Shown: positions 30,784 through 38,845, numbered from the stretch's first letter. The stretch: DNA of 40,889 nucleotides from Candidatus Omnitrophota bacterium (GCA_020052645.1 JAGVOQ010000011.1:1-40889); one strand, 5' to 3'. The notes: generated by a model not told the origin, from the sequence alone. Made by a program: numbers and translations.

Positions 30784-31614
30784 ATGCTTAATGCCCGTCT
30801 TATTCAATCCGGATTTTGCAATGCAGCCACAAACATGGCCATTGACGAAGCTTTGTTTCTCTCGTATCGAGAAAATATTTCAACGCCCATATTACGCCTC
30901 TACGGCTGGATGCCTGCCTCTCTTTCCATCGGCTGCTTTCAAGACCCTGAAAAAATCTTAAATCTAGAAGCATGCGAAAAAGAAAATATATCTTTTGTGC
31001 GCAGACCCACAGGAGGCGGCATTATTTTTCATGACCATGAATTAACCTACAGCCTGATTTTGGCCCAATCCGACATAAAACTATGCGCTGGCGTTAAGGC
31101 ATCCTTCGAAAAAATAACTCAATTCCTGATTTCAGCTTATCGCAGCCTTAGGCTCGAAACAAATTTTGCAAAAGATATATTAAAAAAGATACCCCTTAAG
31201 AATACGCGCGCTGAATTTTGTTTTTCAAGAAGCGAAGAATACGACATCTTGATCTGTGGAAGAAAAATAGGCGGGAACGCTCAGAAACGCAAAAAAAATA
31301 TCATCCTCCAGCATGGCTCCATTCCTTTCTCTTTTAATAAGCAACGTGTTCAAAAATTCATCAAAGATCCTAAAATTTTTGAAACACTCAACATCACCCA
31401 CCTTGACGAACAAACAAAAAGCCCGATTGATTTTAAGAACCTCTCTAAGCACCTCATCTATGCTTTTGATCAAAACTTTGGCTTAAAACTACAAAAATCT
31501 GATTTAACGACTGAGGAAAAAGAACTCACAGTAAACCTCTTCGTAAACAAATACGCAAATCCAAAATGGAGCTTCCATAAGAAACCCTTGGAATATTCTC
31601 ATTCATATCTTTAA
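30784..31614 (+). CDS. lipM: Lipoate/octanoate transferase, LipM-like
   Basis: Member of the lipoate-protein ligase A fold, likely an octanoyltransferase that primes GcvH. The 276 residues contain 'AATNMAIDEALFLSY', 'PASLSIGCFQDP', 'SFVRRPTGGGIIFHDHELTYS' (lipoate/octanoate pocket), and 'DILICGRKIGGNAQKRKKNIILQHGSI' with the invariant lysine. Cys146 in 'AEFCFSRSEEYDIL' aligns with the active-site Cys150 region of B. subtilis LipM, which favours LipM over ATP-using LplA. The next gene is lipA, completing a two-step lipoyl pathway. Confidence 0.88.
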   Translation: MLNARLIQSGFCNAATNMAIDEALFLSYRENISTPILRLYGWMPASLSIGCFQDPEKILNLEACEKENISFVRRPTGGGIIFHDHELTYSLILAQSDIKLCAGVKASFEKITQFLISAYRSLRLETNFAKDILKKIPLKNTRAEFCFSRSEEYDILICGRKIGGNAQKRKKNIILQHGSIPFSFNKQRVQKFIKDPKIFETLNITHLDEQTKSPIDFKNLSKHLIYAFDQNFGLKLQKSDLTTEEKELTVNLFVNKYANPKWSFHKKPLEYSHSYL

Positions 31615-31623
31615 GGTTAAAAA

Positions 31624-32469
31624 ATGGAAAACCTTCGCCGTCCGGAATGGCTAAAAAAGAAAATCGATTTTGATAAAAACCGAGAAACTTCGCTTTTGTT
31701 GAACAGCCTCCAGTTAAACACCGTCTGCCAAGAAGCCAAATGCCCCAACATCTCTGAATGTTTCAAAAACCACCACGCCACATTCCTTATTTTAGGAAAA
31801 TACTGCACCCGTCATTGCAAATTCTGTGCTGTTGAAAAATCAACGCTTGAAAACCCGGATCCGAAAGAACCGCAAACGATCGCCGCATGCGTAAAACAGA
31901 TGGGCTTAAAACATGTCGTCATCACCAGTGTCACGCGCGATGACCTAAGCGATGGCGGAGCGGCACATTTTGCCAAAACAGTTTTAGAAATCAAAAAACT
32001 AGAAAATAACCCGAGTATCGAACTTTTGATCCCGGACTTTAAAGGCCAAAAACATTCTTTAAAAACAATTGTCAAAAGTAAACCTGACATCATCGGACAC
32101 AACATCGAAACAATCCCAAGGCTTTATTCTCTTAGGCCCGAAGCCTCTTACAAAACATCCCTGGAAGTCCTTGAAAACCTTAAAAGAACAGATAAAACGA
32201 TCTATACAAAATCAGCGCTGCTTTTAGGACTTGGAGAAAATAAAGATGAAGTCTTAGATACCTTAAAAGATTTAAAAAAAGTGCGGTGTGATTTCCTAGC
32301 GCTAGGCCAATATTTACAGCCAACCCTGAATAATGTGGCGGTAGCCGAATACATCAGGCCTGAACAATTTTTAAACTACAAAAACGAAGCTTTAAATCTT
32401 GGATTCAAACACGTTGAAAGCAATCCTTATGTGCGCAGCTCTTACAACGCTGCAAATTATCTTTCTTAA
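31624..32469 (+). CDS. lipA: Lipoyl synthase
   Basis: Radical-SAM enzyme that inserts two sulfurs into the protein-bound octanoyl chain. The auxiliary cluster cysteines are in 'CQEAKCPNISEC' and the radical-SAM cluster in 'CTRHCKFC'. Other signatures are 'VITSVTRDDLSDGGAAHF', 'LIPDFKG', 'HNIETI' and 'SALLLGLGENKDEV'. Near the C-terminus 'YVRSSY' supplies the conserved serine ligand of the auxiliary cluster. The 281 residues are typical. It is 9 bases after lipM, and a terminator follows. Confidence 0.97.
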   Translation: MENLRRPEWLKKKIDFDKNRETSLLLNSLQLNTVCQEAKCPNISECFKNHHATFLILGKYCTRHCKFCAVEKSTLENPDPKEPQTIAACVKQMGLKHVVITSVTRDDLSDGGAAHFAKTVLEIKKLENNPSIELLIPDFKGQKHSLKTIVKSKPDIIGHNIETIPRLYSLRPEASYKTSLEVLENLKRTDKTIYTKSALLLGLGENKDEVLDTLKDLKKVRCDFLALGQYLQPTLNNVAVAEYIRPEQFLNYKNEALNLGFKHVESNPYVRSSYNAANYLS

Positions 32470-32488
32470 AAATTCCATCCTCTTAAAA

Positions 32489-32517
32489 AAAGGCCACCTT
32501 TTTAAAAGGTGGCCTTT
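32489..32517. terminator. Bidirectional terminator after lipA
   Basis: AAAGGCCACCTTTT pairs with AAAAGGTGGCCTTT between the convergent lipA and the coiled-coil gene. The longer T-run is on the minus strand. Confidence 0.85.
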
Positions 32518-32539
32518 GAATTTAACCAGGATTAAATAT

Positions 32540-32932
32540 CTATTTTTTTACAGGAATTTCTCCCAATTCAATAGTACCTGCCTTGGGAGAAGCGCTAGCC
32601 TTAGAGCCGCCCTTAAGCCTCTCCACATCCAAAGCCAACTCATCTATTTTGGCTGCGATATCTTTACGCTCTAAATCTGCAGCACTGATCTTGCCTTCAA
32701 TATTCTTAAAATTCTCAGAATAAGCCTTAGCCTGCACGTTGATCTCTTTTATTTTTGATTGCAAAACCCTGAATGTCGAACGAAAACCATTCACCTCTAA
32801 CTTCAGCAGCGAGATCTCATCTCTACTAGACACCTGCTGCTCTTTAAGCGCAAGAAAAGCAGCGCCAAGCGATGCAATGACAACGATGATAACTACTAAA
32901 AAAATAACCCTGTCTGTCGTCTCACTCTTCAT
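32540..32932 (-). CDS. Membrane-anchored coiled-coil protein
   Basis: I do not recognise this 130-residue protein. A single N-terminal membrane helix ('VIFLVVIIVVIASLGAAFLAL', about 9-29) is followed by a long heptad-rich helix to about residue 108 ('EISLLKLEVNGFRSTFRVLQSKIKEINVQAKAY', 'ISAADLERKDIAAKIDELALDVERLK'). A short low-complexity tail rich in Ser, Ala and Lys follows. It is probably an inner-membrane protein with a periplasmic coiled coil. It has its own promoter, a good AGGGGG ribosome site and a terminator, so it is monocistronic. Confidence 0.8.
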   Translation of the reverse strand: MKSETTDRVIFLVVIIVVIASLGAAFLALKEQQVSSRDEISLLKLEVNGFRSTFRVLQSKIKEINVQAKAYSENFKNIEGKISAADLERKDIAAKIDELALDVERLKGGSKASASPKAGTIELGEIPVKK

Positions 32933-32968
32933 GACATCCCCCTATTCTTTTGCCTCATCTTTTGTTTT

Positions 32969-32997
32969 ATATTACCTCAAAAAATAAGATACTTCAA
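32969..32997 (-). promoter_or_regulatory. Promoter of the coiled-coil gene
   Basis: Minus strand TTGAAG (32992-32997), 17-base spacer, TAATAT (32969-32974), about 35 bases upstream of the start. The divergent gene-free stretch of about 313 bp, 32933-33245, otherwise holds AAGATAT direct repeats (33020-33055), a small GGCTT/AAGCC hairpin near 33105 and the ispH promoter. Confidence 0.7.
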
Positions 32998-33180
32998 CAA
33001 GTAATTAGATGATTCCACTTCGTAAGATATCTAAAAAAATCTCTTAAGATATTTCATACGACACTCATGCAAAGATGTCATCGCGACTTCATCCTTAGGC
33101 TTAAAAAGCCTTAAAGGTTTCGCGCTTCGATTTAAACTAAAAAAACGCTTGTCCAATAATCTTGAAAACATAAGCTTTGC

Positions 33181-33209
33181 TTGGCTTTTAATCAAATAAA
33201 TTGTAAAAT
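33181..33209 (+). promoter_or_regulatory. Promoter of ispH
   Basis: TTGGCT (33181-33186), 17-base spacer, TAAAAT (33204-33209), about 20 bases upstream of the ribosome site AAGGGG. Confidence 0.6.
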
Positions 33210-33245
33210 AGGTTCTAATAGATTTTAAAAAAGGGGATGCAATTC

Positions 33246-34085
33246 ATGGAAATAAAAATCGCGAAATCCGCAGGATTCTGTTTCGGCGTTAAAAGGGCGA
33301 TTGACATCGCCTTTCAAATAGCCCACAGGAAACAACACGTTTACATGCTTGGAGACATCGTCCATAATGAAGACGTTGTCAAAAAAATTAAAGAAGCTGG
33401 CATTAAAAATATTCGCCGCCTGGCTTGCGGAAAAGGAAAAATCCTTGTCTTAAGAGCCCATGGAGCAAGCATTGCCATCCGCCAAAATGCCGAAGCTGCA
33501 GGCTATGCGATCATTGATGCCACCTGCCCCATGGTCAAAGAAATCCACACAATAGTCAAAAAAATGGAACAGGATGGCTACCGTATCATCGTCATCGGCG
33601 ATAAAAAACATGAAGAAGTCGAAGGCATCGTCGGCCAAATCCGAGGGAAAGCCCTCGTGATTGATAATATAAAAAACATTCCCTGGACTAACATCAAAAA
33701 AATACGAAAAGCCTGTATCGTCGTTCAATCAACCCAAAACCTTGAAAAAACCCTCGCGATCGTTCACACCTTTAAGCCTCATATCAAAGATTTAAAGTTT
33801 TTTAACACAATCTGCCGCACCACAATGACCAAGCAGAACGAGATACGTAAAATGCCTCTTCAAAATGATGTCATGATCATCATCGGTTCCAAAAAAAGCG
33901 CTAACACGAAACGGCTTTATGAAATTTCCCGTTCCTTAAACAAACGAACGCACTGGTGCCAATCCAAAAAAGATATCCAACCAAAGTGGTTCATAAACGT
34001 TCAACGCGTAGGCATTACAGCAGGTGCCTCAACACCTGATGAAACCATCCAGGCCATTGTGGCCACTTTAAAAAGGATGCCCTAA
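33246..34085 (+). CDS. ispH: 4-hydroxy-3-methylbut-2-enyl diphosphate reductase
   Basis: Last enzyme of the MEP isoprenoid pathway, a 4Fe-4S reductase giving IPP and DMAPP. Motifs are 'SAGFCFGVKRAID' (first cluster Cys), 'LGDIVHNEDVV', 'VLRAHGASI', 'DATCPMVKEIH' (second Cys), 'KHEEVEGIVGQ', 'NTICRTTMTKQNE' (third Cys), 'SKKSANTKRLYE' and 'GITAGASTPDETI'. The frame also has an ATG at 33237, but AAGGGG sits directly against it. The ATG at 33246 has proper 9-base spacing and gives the usual N-terminus (279 residues). Confidence 0.96.
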   Translation: MEIKIAKSAGFCFGVKRAIDIAFQIAHRKQHVYMLGDIVHNEDVVKKIKEAGIKNIRRLACGKGKILVLRAHGASIAIRQNAEAAGYAIIDATCPMVKEIHTIVKKMEQDGYRIIVIGDKKHEEVEGIVGQIRGKALVIDNIKNIPWTNIKKIRKACIVVQSTQNLEKTLAIVHTFKPHIKDLKFFNTICRTTMTKQNEIRKMPLQNDVMIIIGSKKSANTKRLYEISRSLNKRTHWCQSKKDIQPKWFINVQRVGITAGASTPDETIQAIVATLKRMP

Positions 34086-34132
34086 AAACATCCCTTTTCT
34101 TAGTCTATATTTTAAAATGTTAAAAAATAATT

Positions 34133-35365
34133 TTAGAACCGGACGATAGCGCTGGATATGCTGAAATAAATAGCGAGGGTTTGGAGATCGCAAATGGCCA
34201 AAACAAGCGGGCCTGAGGCCATCGCAGGATCAATCTTGAAACGTTTAAATAATATCGGTAAAAGCGGCCCTATGGATGCCGAAATAATAATAGCAACAGC
34301 CATCGACACCCCTAAGGCGATGCCCAGAAGATAATCGCCCCTCCATAAATAAGCAACAGAACCGACAAAAGCACCACAGGAAAATCCGGTACAGATACCC
34401 ACAAAAGCTTCCCGAATAAATATTGAACGCAGATGTTTTAACGACACGCGCCCCATGGCGATATTTCGCACAATAATGGTCGCACCCTGAACTCCGGCAC
34501 TTTCAGAAAGCCCTAAAACAACCGGAACGAAAAGAAAAAATGTTGCCAACGTTTTAAAATCTTTATGAAATAATCCCGTAATATACGCACAAAGAAGCCC
34601 TGAAACAATATTGATCGAAAGCCATGGCAATCTTGAAAAAATGACTGTCCCGATAGAACCGGTCCTGAATTCTTCAGTGCTTGTACCAACCATCTTCGCC
34701 AAATCATCAATAGCCTCATTTTCAAAAACCTTTAGAGCAGTGTCCGCGCTAATAACACCCACAAGCTTCTGCTCTTCATTGACAACCGGAAGGCCTAGAT
34801 AATGATGCCTCTGCAACAGGCGCGCCACATCAAGCTGAGACATGCCTGTTTCAACCTGCACCACAGGGCTTTTTAAGATCTCCTTAACCAATCTGTCCGA
34901 CGCATAAAAAATAAGGTCCCTGACCTGGATAACCCCCATAAGCCGTTGATTATGATCAACCACATAAATATAAGAAACTTTACCCTTTTTGTCTTCTGGC
35001 AAGGTCTGCAAGTAACGGATCGCAGCGCCGATCGTTGACTCAAAAGGCACCGCCAAAACTTCTTTGGCCATCAAAGCGCCGGCAGTCTGCGGCGCATATG
35101 ATAAAATTTCTCTTAAATACCCTGCCCTATCCGACGGAAGCTTTCTTAATATTTTTTCGCTGAGATCTTCGGGGAGATTTCTTAATAGATCTGCTGCCCT
35201 GTCTGTCTCAAGGCGCAAAATAATGTCTGAAAAATAAATATCCCCCAAAGATTCAGCAATAACCGCTATTTCCTCAGGTGTCAATTCACAAAATTCAGAC
35301 GCGGCCTGATTGATGTCGTATTTAAAATAATCGAGCCATTTTTGAATATCTATGGATTCTGTCAT
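34133..35365 (-). CDS. mgtE: MgtE-type magnesium transporter
   Basis: Mg2+ channel gated by cytoplasmic domains. The N-terminal superhelical domain is about 1-120 ('IRLETDRAADLLRNLPEDLSEKILRKLPSDRAGYLREIL'). A CBS pair follows (about 122-250: 'TAGALMAKEVLAVPFESTIGAAIRYLQ', 'HYLGLPVVNEEQKLVGVISADTAL') and then five membrane helices beginning 'RLPWLSINIVSGLLCAYITGLF'. The family residues in 'SESAGVQGATIIVRNIAMG' match the pore-domain signature. The ATG at 35363-35365 overlaps the upstream stop as ATGA and is preferred over an in-frame TTG at 35374. 410 residues, slightly short for the family. Confidence 0.94.
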   Translation of the reverse strand: MTESIDIQKWLDYFKYDINQAASEFCELTPEEIAVIAESLGDIYFSDIILRLETDRAADLLRNLPEDLSEKILRKLPSDRAGYLREILSYAPQTAGALMAKEVLAVPFESTIGAAIRYLQTLPEDKKGKVSYIYVVDHNQRLMGVIQVRDLIFYASDRLVKEILKSPVVQVETGMSQLDVARLLQRHHYLGLPVVNEEQKLVGVISADTALKVFENEAIDDLAKMVGTSTEEFRTGSIGTVIFSRLPWLSINIVSGLLCAYITGLFHKDFKTLATFFLFVPVVLGLSESAGVQGATIIVRNIAMGRVSLKHLRSIFIREAFVGICTGFSCGAFVGSVAYLWRGDYLLGIALGVSMAVAIIISASIGPLLPILFKRFKIDPAMASGPLVLAICDLQTLAIYFSISSAIVRF

Positions 35366-35943
35366 AATCCGCAAACGCTTTTTTCGGTTCTTGAAAGATG
35401 ACTTTCTACGTAACTTGAAAGAATTTCCTGAACCTTAGACGACACAGGAACAACGAAATAAAGTGACACAATGGATCGCGCTATCTCATGCGCCAATATA
35501 TCAATGCTCAAGTCATTCAAAGAGACGTAAATTGTATTTATATCCGAAACAAAAACGGATTTCCCGGAAAAATCTTTATGGTACGTCGATAGTATAAAAG
35601 AGGCGAGCGCTAAAGAATCAGGAAACACAACTATTTCGGCATGATAACTGGGGATATGAATGTCTAAGATGTCCGACACTTCCGTGAAAATGTCATCGAT
35701 CGGATTTCCTAAAATATCGCAGACACCTTCTTTTTCTGCACCAAAAATTCTTTCCGGTTGGCAGATCGCCCTAAAACGAATTTTAGAAACAAAGGAGGCA
35801 GAGCTTACCTGTTCACTGCCATAAACAGAAAAATATTTCGTCTCAAGGATCAAGGCCCGATCTTTTTCCTCAGCGTTCAGACGGCCAGCTTGGAAAAAAA
35901 TACTACTAGCCAGAATAATAGAGAAAAACAATTTTTTTTTCAT
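35362..35943 (-). CDS. Secreted protein resembling a degenerate zinc metallopeptidase
   Basis: Unrecognised 193-residue protein with a signal peptide (MKKKLFFSIILASSIFFQAGRLNA). The mature part has 'AEIVVFPDSLALASFIL', 'KSVFVSDINTIYVSLNDLSIDILAHEIARSIV' and 'VQEILSSYVESHL'. This layout is that of small secreted gluzincins, where a strand is followed by HExxH and then a helix reading roughly EgLA-Y. Here the site is H152-E153-I-A-R156, so the second zinc histidine is Arg and the enzyme is probably inactive. It is the middle gene of a tight trio with the HAMP protein upstream and mgtE downstream. The start is at ATG 35943 (TGATG); an adjacent TTG is possible. Confidence 0.72.
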   Translation of the reverse strand: MKKKLFFSIILASSIFFQAGRLNAEEKDRALILETKYFSVYGSEQVSSASFVSKIRFRAICQPERIFGAEKEGVCDILGNPIDDIFTEVSDILDIHIPSYHAEIVVFPDSLALASFILSTYHKDFSGKSVFVSDINTIYVSLNDLSIDILAHEIARSIVSLYFVVPVSSKVQEILSSYVESHLSRTEKSVCGL

Positions 35944-36512
35944 CAAACCTTAAAATACTCTAAGGCCTTATCCATCTCATTTAAAAGAAACTCTAATTCC
36001 TTTTTTTCTTCTCCGGAAATAAGACCTTCTTTTTGCCTCAAGTAAAGCCTGATCTTATTGGACTTCTCCCTGATTTCCGATTGGCGATGTTTCAAAACAG
36101 CCCCCATGTCATTCAGGCTCTGCGCAAGACCTTGAAGCTGATCCTTGGTGCGAATAGTAAAATTCCTGCACAAATCACCTTCTTTTAAACCATCTATTTC
36201 TTTGCGCATACGGTAAAGAGGCCCGGCGATCCTATGAGAAACAAGGCCGGCCAAGATTATAACCGCCAGACTCGAAAAAATCGTCACCAGAATAATGGTT
36301 TGGAGAGCTATGGGAAAAATAAAATCAGCGGTTTTTTTAACAACCACCTTTGTGTCAACGATAGCAACAGTTGTCGAATTTTGAGACAACCCCAGCAGAA
36401 TCCCTCCTATTAAAATCGATGAAATAACAACAACCAGGCAAAATTTAAAAATAAAACCCAATTGGAATTTCTTATCAATAAGATACGTTCTTCGCTTTCC
36501 AGAACCCTTCAT
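35943..36512 (-). CDS. HAMP-domain membrane protein without output domain
   Basis: 189 residues. A basic N-terminus ('RRTYLIDKKFQLGFIFKF') and a first helix ('LVVVISSILIGGILLGLS', about 25-42) lead to a short periplasmic loop. A second helix ('TIILVTIFSSLAVIILAGLV', about 73-92) follows, then a HAMP domain ('SHRIAGPLYRMRKEIDGLKEGDLCRNFTIRTKDQLQGLAQSLNDM', about 93-137) and a coiled tail. No kinase, cyclase or methyl-accepting domain follows, so it must signal through partners. AAGGGGG precedes the ATG. It is translationally linked to the peptidase-like gene. Confidence 0.88.
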   Translation of the reverse strand: MKGSGKRRTYLIDKKFQLGFIFKFCLVVVISSILIGGILLGLSQNSTTVAIVDTKVVVKKTADFIFPIALQTIILVTIFSSLAVIILAGLVSHRIAGPLYRMRKEIDGLKEGDLCRNFTIRTKDQLQGLAQSLNDMGAVLKHRQSEIREKSNKIRLYLRQKEGLISGEEKKELEFLLNEMDKALEYFKV

Positions 36513-36581
36513 AAAACCCCCTTGCTTTTGACATTCAAAATTTTCTTAAAATTTCTGGATTAGACAAAAAACAATACCTTC

Positions 36582-37136
36582 TTATTGAAGCCCAAGCTTT
36601 TTCTCGTCCACAAAAATAGTCGTTTTCTTTCTTAAGCCTTCCACCCAGCGCTGCATCAATCTGCGGTTCTTTTCGTTTAAAAGGATCCACCGGATGTGCC
36701 CATAAACCTCTGAAACATCTTTGGTATTAGCAAAGTGCTTTTCTTTGTTATTAGCGTAAAATTCTTTTATCTCAACATCTGTGACTTTAGCGTGCATGCC
36801 AATCTCATTAGCCTGATGCGCCAAGACAGACTTCAAGAGAGACTGCTCCCAAAAAAGCTGAATGTTCTGCAAGAACGAAGGATCTTTGTCGAGCCCTAGA
36901 TTTTCAGCTTCGCGCAGCATTAATTTTCTAGTAATAAAAATATCTAAAAACATCTTTTTGGCATTTGGATCACTGGAAACATACCGCGACATTCCGAAAG
37001 CCCGTTCGAATTCTTTAGCCGTAACCTCAATGGTTCCGATCTTTATAACCGCAGCTTCTTTCTTCGCGCATCCGAAAACAACAGAGCCAAATAATAAAAT
37101 GCATCCTGATAATATTAAAAACATGGTCCTTTTCAT
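36582..37136 (-). CDS. SurA-N-like lipoprotein lacking a PPIase domain
   Basis: 184 residues. A lipoprotein signal peptide ends at VFGC (Cys about 23). The rest looks like the N-terminal helical chaperone domain of SurA/PrsA-type peptidyl-prolyl isomerases: 'IKIGTIEVTAKEFERAFG', 'MFLDIFITRKLMLREAENLGLDKDPSFLQNIQLFWEQSLLKSVL' and 'VTDVEIKEFYANNKEKHF'. The parvulin domain that normally follows is absent. Only a terminal helix ('NRRLMQRWVEGLRKKTTIFVDEKKL') follows, so it may act purely as a chaperone. AAAGGAG lies before the ATG, and the leader upstream is highly structured. Confidence 0.82.
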   Translation of the reverse strand: MKRTMFLILSGCILLFGSVVFGCAKKEAAVIKIGTIEVTAKEFERAFGMSRYVSSDPNAKKMFLDIFITRKLMLREAENLGLDKDPSFLQNIQLFWEQSLLKSVLAHQANEIGMHAKVTDVEIKEFYANNKEKHFANTKDVSEVYGHIRWILLNEKNRRLMQRWVEGLRKKTTIFVDEKKLGLQ

Positions 37137-37141
37137 AGAAT

Positions 37142-37310
37142 CTCCTTTTAATGGAGCCCACCTTAGGGCTTTAGCCTAAGGGTTCCTTTGAGGCGCAATA
37201 CCCAAGCGACCATCCTTAATGTGATTACAGGAAGTCCTGCCATAAGCAGGGCGGCCACAACTATCCCTGCTTTTCAAAGGCTCAGGTTTTTAGGCCGCGG
37301 GGTATAAATC
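37142..37310 (-). other. Structured leader of unknown type
   Basis: A GC-richer, gene-free stretch between the outer-membrane protein and the lipoprotein gene. Read on the minus strand, GCCTTTGA (37273-37280) pairs with TCAAAGG (37184-37190), enclosing CCTGC/GCAGG and GCAGGG/CCCTGC alternatives. GCGGCC near 37297 can pair with GGCCGC near 37253. CCTTAGG/CCTAAGG forms a further hairpin. GGGCTCC next to the start can pair with the GGAG of the ribosome site. It resembles a riboswitch or regulatory RNA in layout, but I cannot match it to a known class. Confidence 0.5.
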
Positions 37311-37383
37311 CACCTTAAAACATTTAAAAAGAATACGGCAAAAACTTCTTCTGTGTCCGCCTGTTTTAAGTATTGTAAAATTC

Positions 37384-38385
37384 TTAAAAACCGTAGGTTA
37401 TGCCTGCCATAACACCCAGCTCATTCGTATTGCTATCAGGCTCGTAGTAAGATGTCCCGCTGATAACAACCGAATTTGAATGAGAGATGTGCCAATAAGT
37501 ATAATAAGGCGTAACATCCAGCGAAAGGCTTTTTAAAAGATAATATTTTATCGGGGCCTTCACCTCAGTTCCCCACACGTTGCCTAATTTAAAAGTGCCG
37601 CCCTCATAGAGATAAGCTTTCATTTTCGGATCAATGGCCAACCAACCCGCCCAATCAATACCCAAAGAAAGTCTTGGTATAACAAAATAATTAATCCCTG
37701 CGCCAACGCCATAATACGCCCACTCGTAAGTTTCCTTATAGCACGTAACCCCGGAGATTACTTCATTTTCTCCTCGATTCCACTTTCTTTTTCCCATATC
37801 AACATAAAGATAAGTTTCAACGTCCTTAATAAGATCCACGTAAGAACCTAGCTTGGCCCCGTAGCGCGTAATGACAGATTTTTGATCGCAATTAAAAGGA
37901 GCGCCACCCGTAGTCGCTCCCTTATAATTAATCACATCGCTATATTTTCTGAAATAAGCCTCTAGAAAAGGACGCCCAAAAAATAATGCGTGATAGTTAG
38001 GACTTTTGTATCCGATGCTTGCATATAAACCATCTTCATACCCATAATCCTCATCAAGTTTGTCCCCACTCTCCCATTCGGAATAATGTATATGATTCCT
38101 ATCAAATCCTATTGATACGGAAAGCGCCTGATCAACAGCCTTTCTCTTCTTTAAGGCAGCTACTTCTTCTTCATAATCTTTAGGGGTTTTACGATGCTCC
38201 TGCGGCTTAGGGATATGCCGCTCGGCAACCCGATAAGAATCCAGCACTTTCGTGGTTGTAAGCGCTTTATCTGTTTCTATTTCCGTTAATGTTGTATTGA
38301 TAACATCCAAACGGGTCGCAGCAAAAGAAAATAAGGGAGAGAAGAAAAGAATTAAAACAGTGATCAGAAGAACCACGAGGTTCAT
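37384..38385 (-). CDS. Probable outer-membrane beta-barrel protein
   Basis: Unrecognised 333-residue secreted protein. A signal peptide (MNLVVLLITVLILFFSPLFSFA) leads to a charged, probably helical periplasmic segment (about 28-80, 'TPKDYEEEVAALKKRKAVDQ'). Alternating aromatic/hydrophobic strands follow ('YASIGYKSPNYHALFFGRPFLEAYF', 'TRYGAKLGSYVDLI', 'TYLYVDMGKRKW', 'EWAYYGVGAGINYFVIPRLSLGIDWAGWL'). It ends in GVMAGITYGF, the terminal Phe typical of barrels recognised by Bam. Two or more cysteines occur. The promoter abuts the ATG, so the message would be leaderless. Confidence 0.78.
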   Translation of the reverse strand: MNLVVLLITVLILFFSPLFSFAATRLDVINTTLTEIETDKALTTTKVLDSYRVAERHIPKPQEHRKTPKDYEEEVAALKKRKAVDQALSVSIGFDRNHIHYSEWESGDKLDEDYGYEDGLYASIGYKSPNYHALFFGRPFLEAYFRKYSDVINYKGATTGGAPFNCDQKSVITRYGAKLGSYVDLIKDVETYLYVDMGKRKWNRGENEVISGVTCYKETYEWAYYGVGAGINYFVIPRLSLGIDWAGWLAIDPKMKAYLYEGGTFKLGNVWGTEVKAPIKYYLLKSLSLDVTPYYTYWHISHSNSVVISGTSYYEPDSNTNELGVMAGITYGF

Positions 38386-38391
38386 GAATTA

Positions 38392-38419
38392 ATTTTATTG
38401 ATTTTTAGCTTTATGTCAA
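38392..38419 (-). promoter_or_regulatory. Promoter of the outer-membrane protein gene, leaderless
   Basis: Minus strand TTGACA (38414-38419, perfect consensus), 16-base spacer, TAAAAT (38392-38397). Only 6 bases separate the -10 box from the ATG at 38385, and no ribosome site exists. Confidence 0.78.
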
Positions 38420-38442
38420 TAGCGGATTAATAATAAAAAACT

Positions 38443-38826
38443 TTAAGTCAAATATTGTTCAATCTCTAAGGCAAACGTGCGTGTATTAATAGGCTTAGAG
38501 ATAAAACCTATGGAACCGAATTTCTTCAAAGCTTCAATTTCATCCAAACCATCTGTTATAACCGACGCCGTCACAAAAATAATAGGGATATTACATGTCT
38601 CAAGTTCTGAGCGGAGCTTTCTGGCAATTTCCGTGCCCCTGGCATCAGGAAGGCGTACATCCATCACGATGAGGTCTGGTCTTTCTTTTTTGGCCATCGC
38701 AAAACCGCTTGCGGCATCAACAGCCTCTAAAACCTCAAAACCAGCGACTTCCAAAAGGTCTTTTTCTAACGTGCGGTTTCTATCATTATCCTCAACCAGC
38801 AAAATTCTCTTTTTTCTTTTACCCAT
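38443..38826 (-). CDS. Single-domain response regulator
   Basis: 127-residue CheY/DivK-like receiver with no output domain. 'RILLVEDNDRNR' supplies the acidic pocket, 'PDLIVMDVRLPDARGTEIA' the phospho-acceptor Asp (about 55), 'PIIFVTAS' the switch Thr, and 'GSIGFISKPINTRTF' the invariant Lys. It likely receives phosphate from the histidine kinase encoded just upstream on the same strand. The two are separated by copy 2 of the long structured repeat. An AGGGG ribosome site lies after the repeat. Confidence 0.95.
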   Translation of the reverse strand: MGKRKKRILLVEDNDRNRTLEKDLLEVAGFEVLEAVDAASGFAMAKKERPDLIVMDVRLPDARGTEIARKLRSELETCNIPIIFVTASVITDGLDEIEALKKFGSIGFISKPINTRTFALEIEQYLT

Positions 38827-38845
38827 TTGATCACCCCTTGTTTTA

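Noticed and set aside
37142-37310. 6S RNA or a known riboswitch
   Set aside because: A CACCTT...AAGGGTT hairpin on the plus strand recalls part of 6S RNA, but the closing stem and central bubble are missing and the rest would run into a gene on the other strand.
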